A stretch of 64,000 nucleotides of DNA from Labia minor (Eukaryota > Arthropoda > Insecta > Dermaptera > Spongiphoridae), in NCBI GenBank assembly GCA_963082975.1, contig OY720344.1, positions 96,911,228 to 96,975,227 on the forward strand. Reading direction: 5' to 3'. Both the position numbers and the translations under genes were made by a program. Under the pieces are notes generated by a model. It saw nothing but the letters and a program-made list of their open reading frames with translations. It had not been told where the DNA came from and did not search any database. Of this stretch, positions 32,731 through 45,230 are shown one piece after another; the stretch's first letter is position 1, and every line of letters begins with the position of its first letter.

Positions 32731-34160
32731 TTTTTTTTAGAGTTTAAATAATAAAACTTTAAAATTTATAAAATAAATAAAATTTTTCACAAATCACAAC
32801 TTAAAATTTATTCATTTATTTATTATTTGAAATTGAAGTAATTATTTATATATTAATATAAATTATTTATTATTACATGACAATAAATTTATATTTTATA
32901 AAAATAAAAATTGTTTTTGAATTAGATATTCATATTTAATTTCTAATTTATTAAATTGTATAATAAAATATTCTAATTTTTTTTTTCATGATTATAACAA
33001 GATATGATTAAATTATGTTACCGTATTTATTTAAAAGGACATATTAAAAAATGATAATTTAATAATAATAATAATAATAATAACAATAATATATAATTCA
33101 ATTGAATATTATTATATATATGTATATATAGAATAAAATCGGAATTCAAATTTTTTCTTTGGTAACGCTACCTTTGTAAATAAATCTAATTAGATCGATA
33201 TGATTCATAAAGATTTTAAATCAATATTTTATTTCAGAAAAAAAAAATATTTCCCGTTATCAAAGATCTATTTGTTAAATATCTTGATAATTTTCCCGAT
33301 ATTTAAATTATTAAGATCTAAATTACTTGATTGAAAGATAGAAAAGAGGCTTTGTCGATGAACGTCGAGTGTGAATGACATCGGCCGGTGCTGACTCAGT
33401 CGCGAAAAGGCGCAGGAGTTGATAACCTGCCGATGGCCTCCACTTGCTAACAAATTAGTGGCTAGCAGCTATCGGATGACTCAAACATGATAAAAAGTCA
33501 ATTCACTACGAGAACAGTTCGCGTTAGAAAAAAAAACAGATAATATGTTTCTTATTTAATATATAAAATTCAAGGATAATCTGTTTATGAAGGAATCCAA
33601 AAAGTGTTAATAGATTTAATATCAATCATAATCATGCTCCAAAATGATAATCTATTACAGTATTGTTTTTATTTTAATCTTTATATATATATATATATAT
33701 ATTGTCAAGATATTATTTAAAAATAAGATACTATTTCAATATGTAATATTTATTATTTAATACATTTTCTTCATTTTATTTCAATAAATTGGTGTTAATA
33801 TTGAAATAAGTATTAATATTTATTTTCAAAATTTTAAAACTCATCATCATCATCTAAATTATTATCTTCTAAAAGTAAATATTTTTATTATCTAAAATAG
33901 TTATTAATTTGTATGATAACAAATTTTCTTAAAAAAATATAAAATATGCAACAATTTCGCTCAGGACTGTGAGTTATTTTTTTTTAAATGGCAAATCTCT
34001 TACCATATTAATTTTATTAATGATACACATTATAAATTAATTAATAAAAAACTTTTTAATATACATGCTTTTTAATCAAAAATACCCTATAAAATAGAAA
34101 ATAAAATATTAATTAAACTATGAATATTATCCTTTACATATGCCCAATATATTTTATCTA
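32731..34160. other. Gene-free stretch with GC-richer patch
   Basis: AT-rich, with AAT and TA microsatellites (33062-33082, 33684-33704). A 160-bp GC-richer patch at about 33340-33500 contains GACATCGGCCGGTGCTGAC and has a 61-codon - strand frame without recognisable similarity. It may be an exon or regulatory segment. Confidence 0.4.
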
Positions 34161-35195
34161 ATCTTATTATGCTAGCAAAAATTGTATATATATTTGTAAA
34201 TGGGATCTCAGAAACCGCTCTAAAGATTTTTTTGAAATTCACACCATAGATAGTATTTATAAAGAAAAATCGATCTGTATTGGTTTCATCCTCGGAAAAT
34301 TCATCTTCATTAGTTTTTTCTTATATCCTTATATCTTATCTGATATTATAAATAAAATAAAAAATATTTATGTTATATCCATATCTGTTTTTTATTCCAT
34401 TAATAGATACATTTAAATTATTTGAAAATATTTCAAAACGTTTAGAAGATTTATCTTTATTTAAAGAGGGAAATTAAATGACGTCATAAATTTCGTCAGG
34501 CAGCGCTTCCGTCCCTGTATTTGGTTGAAAGTTTATATGTAAAAGGTTTTCATCCATTTTGTTTCAATCAGTATATTACATAAAACCTTAATTTGTTTTT
34601 GTGTTCTTACTTAAAATATATTTTAATTTAATCAGTAAATTAATTATATATTATTATTGTATATGTTTTATCTATCTATCTATCTCTGTGGTTGCATTGA
34701 ACTCGAAACTTCTTGGTCGCAACAACCACATTTCTCCAAGTGTGCCTTCATATATTGTGCACACATATTAAAATCTTACTTGAAAATCCAATTATGAGAT
34801 CAAAATTAAAATTATTTATTCATATAATCTTAAAAATTAAAATAGGTAATAATAGTCTCAATGTTAATGTTTTCAGTGTGTCCAAAAAGTTAAAAAGGTC
34901 AATATTAGAAGGGAAAAATCATCTTCATTAGTTTTTTCTTAATTTAAATTTATATGACGTCACTAACTAAATTTTTTAATCTGTTTTGTCGTTTAATTTT
35001 TTGTTAATTCTTATAAATTTTTATTAGTTAATTTTATTATTTATTATTATTTATTTTTATTGAGGATACCAAGTTCCATTCTTTTAATCAGATTGATGCA
35101 ATGATGTAACATTTAATAATTGTAATAAATAATTAAAGAATTGTATATCAATATTTTTTAAAGGGTCGAGCAATAGCTCGGTGTTCCAGGTACTA
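34161..35195 (+). repeat. Repeat family B/C, copy 3, interrupted
   Basis: Starts like family B (ATTATGCTAGCAAAAATTG) and reaches the CAGCGCTTCC region by about 34506. A LINE 3' end lies at 34668-34765. At about 34905 the block GGGAAAAATCATCTTCATT...TTAGTTTTTTCTTAATTTA starts again and continues to the family B end (GGTCGAGCAATAGCTCGGTG then TTCCAGGTACT, ending about 35195). It is either one copy with an insertion and partial duplication, or two truncated copies. Confidence 0.65.
34668..34765 (-). mobile_element. LINE 3' end with TCTA-type tail
   Basis: On the - strand this reads ...GGAGAAATGTGGTTGTTGCG, then ACCAAGAAGTTTCGA...CCACAGAGATAGATAGATAG. It is the same end as the LINE fragments at 55850-56290 and 57885-58052, whose 3' termini also run into ATAG repeats. 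Truncated to the last ~100 bp. Confidence 0.65.
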
Positions 35196-35289
35196 TATCA
35201 ATAAATAAATATAAATAAAAAATAATTTTTTATATAATCTAAACTTGAAGAAAGATACAAATTGAACTAATATTTGTGAGACTTTGAAA

Positions 35290-35430
35290 CTTTCAAAATC
35301 TCATAGTATTATAATCTATCTTGCACTATTGAACTTGAAAGTTCTCGGTTTGAATAACCACATTACTTTAGCTTTATCTATCCTGAGCCATCCCCTTCCA
35401 ATCCCCATCATTTTAAAATTCTATTATCTA
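35290..35430 (-). mobile_element. Degenerate LINE 3' end
   Basis: Resembles the fragment at 38650-38785 in reverse orientation: GAAAGTTCTCGGTTTGAATA with ACCACA, then TCCTGAGCCATCCCCTTCCA. It is strongly diverged and has no ATAG tail. Confidence 0.45.
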
Positions 35431-36801
35431 TACCTACTCACCTATCGTCTACCCTCTTGGATTATAATAAAAATTTCAATTTTCTTAAATATTTTTTTAT
35501 TGAAATTTGTTAAATGTGAACTCTTATCTAAACAAATATTTAAATTTCTTTATTAAAAATTTGTTGTTTTGTTGTTATTCTCACTTTTATTACAGAATAA
35601 TATTTTTTTTTTATGAAAAAATATCTTAAGGCGGTCCACCACTGGTAATTTTACCTTATGCAAGAGGTCATGCGATACCTTGTTATGCAGCCTCCGGCAT
35701 TCCCCCGAAAATCCTGCGAAGAATCCTATTTTATATATATATTTTTTTTTTATTGTAAGCCTTTAGAAAACTTTGATTGACATTGGGAGAGGAGCAATAC
35801 CCCCACCTCCCTCAAAGAAAAAAATAATTAAATTGTTATTAAGTAATTAAACAAAACAACATTAGGAAGTATAACTTATACATCACTGTTTTAATTATAA
35901 TTATTTAAGAAATTTAAGAAAATTATTTATAGGTATATATGTGCTCCCGTGCTCCCCAAAATTGATAAACAAAACGTATTTATAATAACCCGTCACGAAG
36001 AAAGTTTTGTTATTATTTTACAAAGTGATTTCCTGAGGAATTATAATATAAATATATATTATAGGTATTATACGTTTTAGTCCTTTGTATTTAAATGTTG
36101 AAACATGACAATTATAATCAATCTGATTTAGAATAGATGTTTTGCCATGCAATTGTTACATTATCGAATATGAGGTGAGATGAAATACGATAGGCCCAAA
36201 TTGTAAATTGTAATCAAAGATAGTGTTGTTATGGTGTGTTGGACCTGAACACTCGTTTGCGGCATCATCTTTCATTCATTTTGTCACGTCCCGAGGGATA
36301 AACAATCCTACTAATGGCTTTATTTTATTTTATTTTATTTGATGGCGTTACGAGGTAGTCATTAGTCAATCAATAATCAAAAGAATAGAATCAATCAACA
36401 TCAAAACAATTAGAAGAATCACGCAAGGTTCAGTGAATTGGATCCTTAAATATAATAATAGTAATGAAATGCCTCTAATTATGAAAAGTAATAGTAATAA
36501 AATTTAAACAAATACTTAATAATGTATTGAATAAATAAGAAAACATTGGAAATGAATTTAAAATAATGTTATTTTAATGAAGTTCTACTTTGCATCATTG
36601 TTTATACACTTTTTTGAATTTTTCTAAAAAATGGAATTATCAATTTTGATAAAATTCACATTATCAATGCCATATAACATTATAACAAAAAGATTGTATC
36701 CACTTTGAAGTACTCTAATAGCGAAATTTCTAAATAGCGAATTTTCAAATTGACATTGGCAACCTTTTTCAATAGTCGGGCATATTTCTGAAATAATATA
36801 A
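35431..36801. other. Gene-free stretch
   Basis: AT-rich, with TTTTA repeats near 36323-36341 and a few GC-richer bits near 35640-35720 and 36240-36300. The open - strand frame at 36624-36890 overlaps the following MITE and has no recognisable product. Confidence 0.45.
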
Positions 36802-36950
36802 CAGGCGTAGGCACACTTGGTGACACTAACCATATTGAAAAATCGAAAATGTTTAAGAGCCTGATCGCAAAAACTTTTGAATGAGGGCACTTGAAAATGG
36901 CTTCCCGGACACTTGAAAAGGCTTCACAGGCACCTGGTTGCCGACCCCTG
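36802..36950 (+). mobile_element. 149-bp hAT-type MITE
   Basis: Ends are CAGGCGTAGGCACACTT and the complement of CAGGGGTCGGCAACCAG, so it belongs to the group of the element at 49813-50141. The repeated block GGCTTC(C/A)C(G/A)G(A/G)CAC lies inside. The flanking 8-mers do not match well. Non-coding. Confidence 0.6.
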
Positions 36951-37264
36951 CTCTAAAGTACTTTTTAATTTATCGATTTAAATAATTAATAATCTTACAG
37001 TGTTATTACTGGTAAGGATAAAAAAATATAAAATATATAAACGAACTTTATAAATATTATCATAGGAAATCTCAAAAAAGTGCAAAAAATACGGTCTTAG
37101 TGAAAGTTATGTAATGATCTCCAATCAGTTTTTTTTTAAATTATTTTATTATTTTTTTAATATATCTATTAATATGGTATATATATATTGTGTCGTTTCT
37201 TTAGCGTTTTTTTTCGAGGTTGCGTTGTTTTGGGTTCTTTTTTTAATTTTTTGAAATTTTCATT

Positions 37265-37904
37265 TTTACCGACCGACGATAGTAAGGGAGGTATTGTTTT
37301 CACACCAAATTTCACATGTGGAGATTTTTACATATCTCCACGAATCATGCATTTTCTTAACAGAAAAAAGCATTTTTAGCATGATGTCTGTCCGTCCGTC
37401 CGTCTGTCCGTCCGTATAGATGTGTACAGCCTGAACGGCTTAACGGATTTTGATGAAATTTGGTATATTTACTTAATGCATCAGTGGGATGAATTGATCA
37501 ACTTTTGGTGCAAATCCGGAAACCGGAAGTGGTAGTATTAGCGATCGACGATAGGAAGGGAAGGGTTATTTTCACACCAAATTTCACATGAGGAGATTTT
37601 TTTACATATCACCACGAATCATGCACTTTGCATTGGTTTTATCCTCGGGAAAATCATATTTATTAGTTTTTTCTTGATTTAAAATTATATGACGTAATCC
37701 AGCCATTCATGACGTCACAGCCTGGTCTTGCATATAAATATATTATAAATAAAATAAAATTAAAAATATTTATGTTATATGCCTATTTGTTTTTTATTAC
37801 ATTAATAGATATATTAAAATTATTTGAAATTGTTTCTGTAGCTGGAAATTAATTTACTTCAAACCGTCGGTCGGTTCGGACCTGGCCACAGGTCAACTTA
37901 TTTT
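37265..37904 (+). repeat. Repeat family C, copy 2
   Basis: Nearly full copy from TTTACCGACCGACGATAGTA to CGTCGGTCGGTTC...CTGGCCACAGGTCAACTTA. The GTCC/GTCT tract is at about 37387-37415. The inverted ACCGACCGACG and CGTCGGTCGGT motifs at its two sides could be terminal inverted repeats. It is close to the reverse copy at 60101-60737, suggesting fairly recent spread. Confidence 0.85.
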
Positions 37905-37927
37905 CTCTGGAAGGATATCCCAGAATG

Positions 37928-38000
37928 AGAGGCGGATTAAACGCCGGGCGGTCCGGGCGGCCGCCCGGGGCCCACCAGCCCGAGGGGCCCACCGAAACCT
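37928..38000 (+). mobile_element. GC-rich hAT-like end fragment
   Basis: Begins GAGGCGGATTAAACGCCGGG and continues with GGCGGCCGCCCGGGGCCCAC, very GC-rich against its surroundings, like the left end of the MITE at 21546. No partner end found. Confidence 0.4.
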
Positions 38001-38383
38001 AAATAAAAATATTTCCTTAAAAAAAATTTAAAAAAACTGTTGAGTTTATAGATAATCGGAGTTTAAATAAAACAAGTTATTCTTTATACAGATCTTTATT
38101 GAACAACAGATCTTTATTCGGTCGTGTTTGAACCTCGACTAACTTAAGAAAAAATAATCAATTTTTGGTCTCTGTTTATTCTGTTTTAATTGATTGCGTT
38201 TTTTTTGAATGTATGTAATAAAATTTTATAATATTTTTGTTTTTTTCATGTTAAATTTGTTCAACTTTCTTTTTCGTAACCCTTGAACCTATCTTTGATC
38301 TTTACATGATTTGCTATAGAAAATCTTAATTTACTTTGCGTCGTGTTTTTTTAACGTAACCTCAACGCAAAGTGAGATATTGG

Positions 38384-38626
38384 TTAGGGTGATCAAACGT
38401 TCCGGTTTTCCGATTTTAGGTGCTCTGACCCGGCGTCCCGAAAAATGTCTTCGGGTCAGTCTATTGTCCCGGTTTTAATTATTTAGATCCGACGATCGTT
38501 TTCTCACAATGAGTTTGGCTCTTATTTTCGATTTTTCATTCAATATGGCTCTAAAAAAAAACAAAAAAAGGTAAATTTCTTTTTCAAATGTCCCGTTGTG
38601 GTGTTTTCGAAATATGGTGACCCTAG
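38384..38626 (+). mobile_element. ~240-bp hAT-like MITE
   Basis: The left end TTAGGGTGATCAAACGTTCC and the right end ATATGGTGACCCTAG are inverted versions of the same motif (TAGGGTxAxCA). The interior is CCGGTTTTCCG...CCCGGCGTCCC-rich, a composition typical of hAT MITEs. The target duplication is unclear. Confidence 0.55.
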
Positions 38627-38649
38627 TATTTGGGTATAGATTATTTTTA

Positions 38650-38785
38650 ATAAATCAACCTCTCTATCTCTGTGGCTCGAAAGTTCCTGGCCGCAGCAAC
38701 CACACTTCTCCAAGCATCCCTATTCTGAGCCACAGCCCTCCAATACCCTTTTCCATCTCTCTCACGTACTTTCCTACATTGTTTA
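38650..38785 (-). mobile_element. LINE 3' end fragment
   Basis: The - strand reads AGAAGTGTGGTTGCTGCGGC then CAGGAACTTTCGAGCCACAG and AGATAGAGAG. This matches the 3' part of the RTE-like reading frame (ending ...WRNVVAGVKKFRIP) and its ATAG-type tail at 55850-56290. Confidence 0.7.
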
Positions 38786-39719
38786 ATAAATTAACATAAC
38801 TATTAATTTTAAAATATAAATATGACAAAAATAATCAAAACCAATAACCAATAATAAAGACAGTTCATATTTCTATTAAATTAAATAAAACTTACTATGT
38901 ATTATTTAATATGTTTTTATTTTAGAAATAAACTTAATATTCAAGTGTTCCCCATTAAAATTATAATAAACATCCAGATATACTTTAATTTATAATCATG
39001 ATATTAGCTTTCAAAGAATAAAAATGAAATTTAATTATTTTTGTTTATGAAAATATTATTCGTTATTATTTTTTTATTTTTACATTTTTAATTCGATTTT
39101 TATGTTGTTTTTTTTGTAAACATTTTTTTTTAAATACACCTTTATTTTTTAAATTTGCATAATTTGAGTAATTTATTTATATAATCTTGTTTATTTTTCT
39201 TTCAAAAAACTAGTTTATGAAAAATCTTTTCTATTGGTATATTAGCAATTAAATTGTTTGCCGGGATGTCTCTCCAGCTGGGTTCATGGCCTGATAGGTG
39301 TTATCGCGACTAGTTGACCACGAGGACCTACATGGTTTTCACATTATCTTGCTTCCTGCTGCTTCAATTGGCGTTCTTCATTCTTCTCATTTAAATTCGA
39401 GGCTATTATTTTTCATACTCAGCCCTTCCCCCCAATCTTGTCTGGTAAGTGATATCGACAACAAAATAAAATTATGATTAAAAATATAGATAATAAAAAT
39501 AAAATTCATTTTTATAAAAGTATTTATGTTTGATAAAAGACTAAATTAAATATTTATTTTTAAAAAAATTAAGTCAAATTGTGTATGGATCCCGAAAAGA
39601 AGAAGGAAAAGAGGTCGACCCCAAAAAATTGGATATATACAGTAACAAAAAGGACAACTCAATGAAGGAGACCATATAGACAGAAAAAAATAACAATTAC
39701 TGATTTAAAAGAAAAATAT
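38786..39719. other. Gene-free stretch with GC-richer patch
   Basis: AT-rich apart from about 39255-39440 (GCCGGGATGTCTCTCCAGC ...), which has mixed composition but no long open frame. The patch may be a non-coding exon or decayed element. Confidence 0.4.
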
Positions 39720-40012
39720 CTGGAGTGTCTCTCGCAAATTTGAATTGAAATTAATTAACATATATTATATATTTAAATTAAATTTAATTAATTATATAAA
39801 ATTACAATTTAAAAATAATAATTAACATTTATTAGACCAGCGCGTGTTTGACTGTTGATGACACCACGTGCTGGCGCGTGATTGGCGGTTGGCGTGTTAA
39901 AAATTAATTCCAGGACTTTCAGTGATTCAATCAAACTGTAATTCTATATTTATCAGTTTTATATAATTTTTAATCATGTGAAAAACTATCAAGCATATAT
40001 CTTTATGTATCA
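39720..40012 (+). repeat. Repeat family A, copy 4 (3' truncated)
   Basis: Runs from CTGGAGTGTCTCTCGCAAAT to TATCAAGCATATATCTTTAT, then stops. It lacks the CA-rich half and the terminal hairpin. Confidence 0.75.
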
Positions 40013-40074
40013 AACTAAAATTATCAATAAATCTATAAAATGAATAATATTATATTTTTCTTGTTTTAAATCAT

Positions 40075-40214
40075 AGGTTCCCAAAATTTTTTTGTTGTGG
40101 ATCCCTTTGCATGTTTTTCGGTTTTGGGTAGACCAAATTTGTTATTCACTGCCGTGGACCCCCTGGAGGTTAAAATAGACCCCGGGGGTCCAAATAGACC
40201 ACTTTGGAAACCTA
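40075..40214 (+). mobile_element. 140-bp MITE with 13-bp flanking repeats
   Basis: Ends AGGTTCCCAAA and the complement of TAGGTTTCCAAAG form inverted repeats. The identical 13-mer TGTTTTAAATCAT stands immediately before (40062-40074) and after (40215-40227). The inside has CCCCCTGG and CCCCGGGGG blocks. The ends look hAT-like, but a 13-bp direct repeat is longer than the usual 8. Confidence 0.7.
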
Positions 40215-40227
40215 TGTTTTAAATCAT

Positions 40228-41539
40228 TCAATTATTTATTTATTTTATTAATTATTAATCTATTTAATTATTTTTTTTATTATATATATTTAATTTTATG
40301 TATTTTAAATTAATAATTATATGTATTTTAGAAAAATATTATTTTTATTTTTCTTATACATATCGTATATAAATATGCTGTCTTTTTATAATAACTGGGA
40401 ACTTGTTTTTTTTTTTTTTTTTGTTTTTTATTTTTGGGTAGATAATTGTGTTATGTGGTTAAACCTGCCCTCATCATCCCCACCCACCCAGTTCTCCATT
40501 GTCGTTTCCTCTTTTTCTTCAATATCTTTCCCAAATCTCTTTTGTAAAGGGAGACAGATGTGGTGAGTGGGGAACGTTGACCCTTGGTCACCTACAACAG
40601 AGACAATCGGCCCTCCCAGAGAAGAGCGAGACGCCCATCCATGAACACGCTTTCGCATTTTATACCGTCAGTAGCTGATTATCACGCACGCGGAAGATAT
40701 ACTACCATCCTGTTCACCAAAAATGGCGTCCGTCAGAATAATGCCGTTGTATTATCCACAATCGATATGGAACTCAGGATGCAGGCGTTTTATTATTTTT
40801 TTTTTCAACATCAAAATCCTTCTAACTATGCATTGGACAATTTTTTAATGATGTTATCCATTTATGGACATAACCATTACATAATATACCAATGCAGATT
40901 TCTAAGAATAGATAAATTTCAAGGCCACTCATCTCCATAGTATCTTCTATGCTAATTAATCTTTATCGATTTTATTTTAACGTACAAACAAGACAGATAA
41001 TCGAAGATCGATACCATTCACAGCAAAACAGAACCTACTTTTTTAGTTCTTATTAATTATCTTATTTTTATTATTATTGTTATTTCAATAATGTCTTAAA
41101 CTTCCCATCTACTATAATTTATGTTGCATATCTTGAAGAAATTAATGAAAATACAGTAAAATAATAGTTTTAAAATATAAATATTAAAATTACTTTTATA
41201 TGAATGAATTAAAAGAATGATTGAATCATGGAGAAATACCTGAAATGCGAATAAAGTAAACAATTGAACAACAAAGGTCAAATAAAATGCAAGTATAATT
41301 CAATAAAAATTTTATATGCTGAAATTATCATACATAATTTTGAAATTCAGTCACTTTCAAAGATTATTAAAAGCATTTTCTGAATAACAAATCAAATAAA
41401 AAATATATTTCATTAAATGAATAGATTTTAAATAAAATAAATAAATAGTTATAAACAAATAAAATGTTTAAAAATATAAAAAAAAAAATATTAAAATGCA
41501 GAATCACAGGAGGATTGAATGTAGAGAATATTATATATA
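40228..41539. other. Gene-free stretch with GC-richer island
   Basis: AT-rich except about 40440-40790, which has overlapping open frames on both strands (40658-40428 on -, 40584-40940 on +). None has a recognisable protein. CCACCCACCC and GGGAGACAGATGTGGTGAGT occur in it, the latter holding a splice-donor-like GTGAGT. It may be an exon or promoter of an undetected gene. Confidence 0.35.
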
Positions 41540-42356
41540 CAAGGCCTGTTCAAAAGAAAAGGTGAATTGTGAATTTTCGCAGGCTGTGCAGATTCGATTA
41601 TCAATTTTTTTGTTATACATATATAAAACATATATGTTTATCATATGTTGACATTATCAGCCATTTTGGATTAGTAGTTTGTTTATGGTAACTGAAAAAG
41701 TTGTCACGTTTATTTATGTGTTTTTTACTTAAAAAAATGGATCAAAGAATCTTTATTACATTTTGCGTTAAAAATGGAATAAAGTGCTCCAACGCACTTA
41801 AAAATGTTGACTGTACTTTGTCTCAAAAAAATGTTTATAAGTGGTATCAAATGTGAAGGTTTTGCTCACTGTTTTCTTCATATTATAATGGTGTGGTGCA
41901 TCATGAGTTCTTGCCAACAGGTCGTACTGTTCGTTTACGTGAAGCAATACAGCTCAAACGATAGGAATTGTGAAAAAACAAATCAGGGATAAGGCACCAG
42001 CTCGCACATCATTGCTTGTTCGTGATTTTTTGACTAAAAACAACACAGTAATCATGCCTCAACCACCGTATTCACCAGATTTGACTCCCTGCAACTTTTT
42101 CCTATTCCCAAAACTGAAGAGACCAATGAAAGGAAAGCGTTTTGCCACAAATGATGGGATAAAGTCGGAATCGAAGAATGAGCTAATGGTCTTACCGAAA
42201 AGCGCATTTCAGAAGTGCTTCGACGATTGGAAGAAACATTATTAGTACATTATATCTGAGGGGAATTACTTTGAAGGGAGCAAAATAGATATTGATGAAT
42301 AATTAAATACTTTTCGAAATAATTCAAAATTCACCTTTTCTTTTGAACAAACCTCG
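41540..42356 (+). mobile_element. 817-bp deleted mariner, dead transposase
   Basis: TA flanks both sides (41538-41539, 42357-42358). The ~28-bp inverted ends agree (CAAGGCCTGTTCAAAAGAAA and complement of CGAGGTTTGTTCAAAAGAAA). Transposase starts at 41738 (MDQRIFITFCVKNG...), then breaks frame. The C-terminal part at 41970-42245 keeps LLVRDFLTKNNTVIM, PPYSPDLTPCNFFLFPKLK and FDDWKKH. Full mariners are about 1.3 kb, so roughly a third is deleted. The third catalytic Asp is changed to Asn (PCN for PCD), and the usual DNAPAH motif reads DKAPART. It cannot encode an active enzyme. Confidence 0.9.
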
Positions 42357-44249
42357 TATATTTAATCTCATTTTAATAATATTTGTGATGTTTTTTTTAT
42401 TGATCCATAAGATCTAAGTCCATCTTAATAGGTATACAAATTTACTTGTGAATTTATCGTATTAAATATTAAATTGTAATTTTTATGACCTTGATAAGGT
42501 TTGAACTCAAGTTCATTAGTTCGGCATTTTAAGTTTGAATATTTTAATAAATAATATTAAAAAAAGAATTATTATTTTAATATATAAAAAGAAGTCAGAT
42601 ATGTAACTTTCCGTTAGCGATCATTCAAAAATTTGAAAATCGATAAATTTTGACCTTTAGAGACCCGCAATCAGCGAAGGTCAATGACTGGATGCTGTTT
42701 TTTTCCCCTCAAATGGGATTTTATTTATTTATTTTTCTAAAAGAGTTATATTCTAAATATTATTTACTGATAATAGATGCAGTTTGATGTGAGGAGATTA
42801 GTATTTGTAGGTGGGTGTGTATAAAGAGGGTGGGGGTAGGATTGCGGCGATCTCTCCTTCCTCCTGGAGGACCTGCGTCTGCATCGCCGCCTGGAGGGCA
42901 CCGGCGAGTATTGATCGGTCGAGCTGGGGCGCCGCGGCCTGACACCTATTATTCCCTCTCTCTGTACCCTATCCTTATGCCTTATCCCCTGTTCCCTAGT
43001 TCCTCTTCCCTGGGCCGCTGGCCCCTCTCTATCGATTCGATTCGGACCCATTATATACATATTTTATTGGATGGCAATTTCACACAGAAAACGCCAAGCC
43101 AAGTGTATGTCGAGTCCTAAAGCATCAACGATTTGACACGCAATCGCCCTCCCTACCACAAACATACATTATAATGGACAAAGGTGGATGTATTTATGAA
43201 GAGTGGAGTCTCTTGAGTGTACGACTAGATTAGAGTCATTAGTGTTGAAATGGAATGGGAGTCAATAATTTATTCATAACCCTTCTCTTATATTGAAAAC
43301 TTATCATACTTATATTTTCTATCTCTATATACCTGCCTACCATACAACATTATATATATATATATATGCATAAAACCATGTCTATATATAGATAGAAACG
43401 ATTTCATGATTTGTTATTCGATTAAAAATGAATTCACTTGTTGATGAAATTTAATAAATTTATTTCACCCCGTTTCCTTTTAACGTTCATTGTTTATATC
43501 AAAAACCAATTAAAACGTAATAAATAGTAATCATTTCTCTTTTCAGGATGTTAACAAACAACTTTAAACTTGGGTAGTTTCTAGATACTGTTTGAGGTTT
43601 TTCAAAACTTTTTTGATTTCATTTTATTTTTTATTTTATTTTTTTTTTTCATTTTTGATCAAGATTAGTGTGATTGTAGTTTAAGAAAATTCTGTCTATT
43701 ATCAAGATCCAAGATTGAAATAAACATTTCTAGTAACAGCTAGATTATCATTAATGACCGTAAACACAATTGATTTTTAATATAAGAATACAACATTTTT
43801 TGGATTGCCCTTTTGGATAATTATGGAATTAGATTAAGACCTGGGACAAAGCATTTATAATAGTGTTAGAAAATAAACAAAACTTAATATGCAATACTTG
43901 CACAACTTACCACAAAAAACTTAATTAATAAAAAAAATATTTATTATAAAAAAATTTATCATTATAAATTATTTAGATTTTAAATTAATTAATTAATTAA
44001 TAAATTTATATAAAAAGTGAACTTTTTAATTTATTATGAAAAGATTAAAATAGTTTTTTATGAAAACAAACGAGAAATGAAATTTTACCTTCAATTATCA
44101 TCTGGAAGAGCCGCCTACTCAAAGGGAAGTTGAAGTTTTCTGACTTTTCTTCTCTCTCCCAAAATTCATACCAATTTTCGATATTAAGATTCTTTAAATA
44201 ATTATAATAGTAGATTATATAATATATATATATATATATATATAAGATC
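42357..44249. other. Gene-free stretch with GC-rich island
   Basis: A marked GC-rich island lies at about 42775-43160 (GGAGGACCTGCGTCTGCATC, GGGGCGCCGCGGCC). It has open frames on both strands (42815-43120 on +, 43060-42764 and 42945-42760 on -), none recognisable. Being CpG-containing and isolated, it could be a promoter or first-exon region. The remainder is AT-rich. Confidence 0.4.
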
Positions 44250-44320
44250 TCTCTATATAACTCAGTGGCTCAAAAGACCTTTTCTTCCTAACCACCTAAC
44301 TAAATTTCACTGGAAAACTA
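44250..44320 (-). mobile_element. Short LINE 3' end remnant
   Basis: TCTCTCTATATAACTCAGTG then GCTCAAAAGACCTTTTCTTC and CTAACCACCTAA resembles the reverse LINE 3' ends at 34668 and 38650, strongly eroded. Confidence 0.4.
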
Positions 44321-44640
44321 TAATAAATTATTAAATAATTTTCTACAAATTTTGAATTATTCCAGAGTTAATAAATTAATAATATATATATATATATAGG
44401 CTGGGTAATCTATCACTAACATTTAGAAAGTCGATCGCGCAGTGGAAATGCTAAGACAGGTCGAATAAGATAAATTAATGTCGATCATACCAATATTAAT
44501 ACCATTATTAATTATTACTCTCATATTTTCTAACATTTAAAAATAATATATTATAACTTTCATAATAAATGCTAAGTCTGGAATTCTAATATATTTTAAA
44601 ATTTTGTAATTTTCACCAAAATATATTTTTTTAAAAAAAA

Positions 44641-45230
44641 TGGAGTGTCTCCATTCGACTATCTGGCAAATTTGAATTGAATTAATTAACACATATATTA
44701 TATTTAAATTAAATTTAATTAACTATAAAATAAAATTAATAAATAATGTTTAATAAACCGGCGCGTGTTTGGTTCTTTGTTGATGGCACCAGGTCTCGTG
44801 CTGGCGCGTGATTGTAAGTCAACGTGTTAAAAAATTAATTCGGGTACTTTCAGCGATTCAATCAAGCTCAAATTCTATATATAACAGTTTTATTCAATTT
44901 TTAATCATGTGAAAAACTATCAAACATATATCTTTATTTTTACGATCAGTTTAGAGGAAAAAAATCAAAAAGTGATAGGTGATGACTCTTTTCCGGTTGA
45001 ACTACATTTCTCAAAAGTTGATAGAATACTTGAATTTTGTGTTCCAAATTTCATTATTCTAGCTCAAACCGTTTTTCTGTAATCTTGTCTACATACACAC
45101 ACACACATATATTTTTGTCTCAACCTTAGTGAAAATGACTCAGGGACCTTCAAAACGTATAAAAACATCCAAATCTCGAAATCGAAAATTTTCGTGATCT
45201 CAATACTATCTCTGGCGTGATAGTAAAAAA
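44641..45230 (+). repeat. Repeat family A, copy 5
   Basis: Near-complete copy from an A-run and TGGAGTGTCTCCATTCGACT to the 3' hairpin ACTATCTCTGGCGTGATAGT followed by A residues. It includes the GGTGATGACTCTTTTCCGGT region that several copies lack. Confidence 0.85.

Noticed and set aside
42760-43120. Pro/Arg-rich frames of about 100 codons on both strands
   Set aside because: Overlapping open frames on both strands are expected in a GC-rich island lacking AT-rich stops; no known domain and no clear splice pair.
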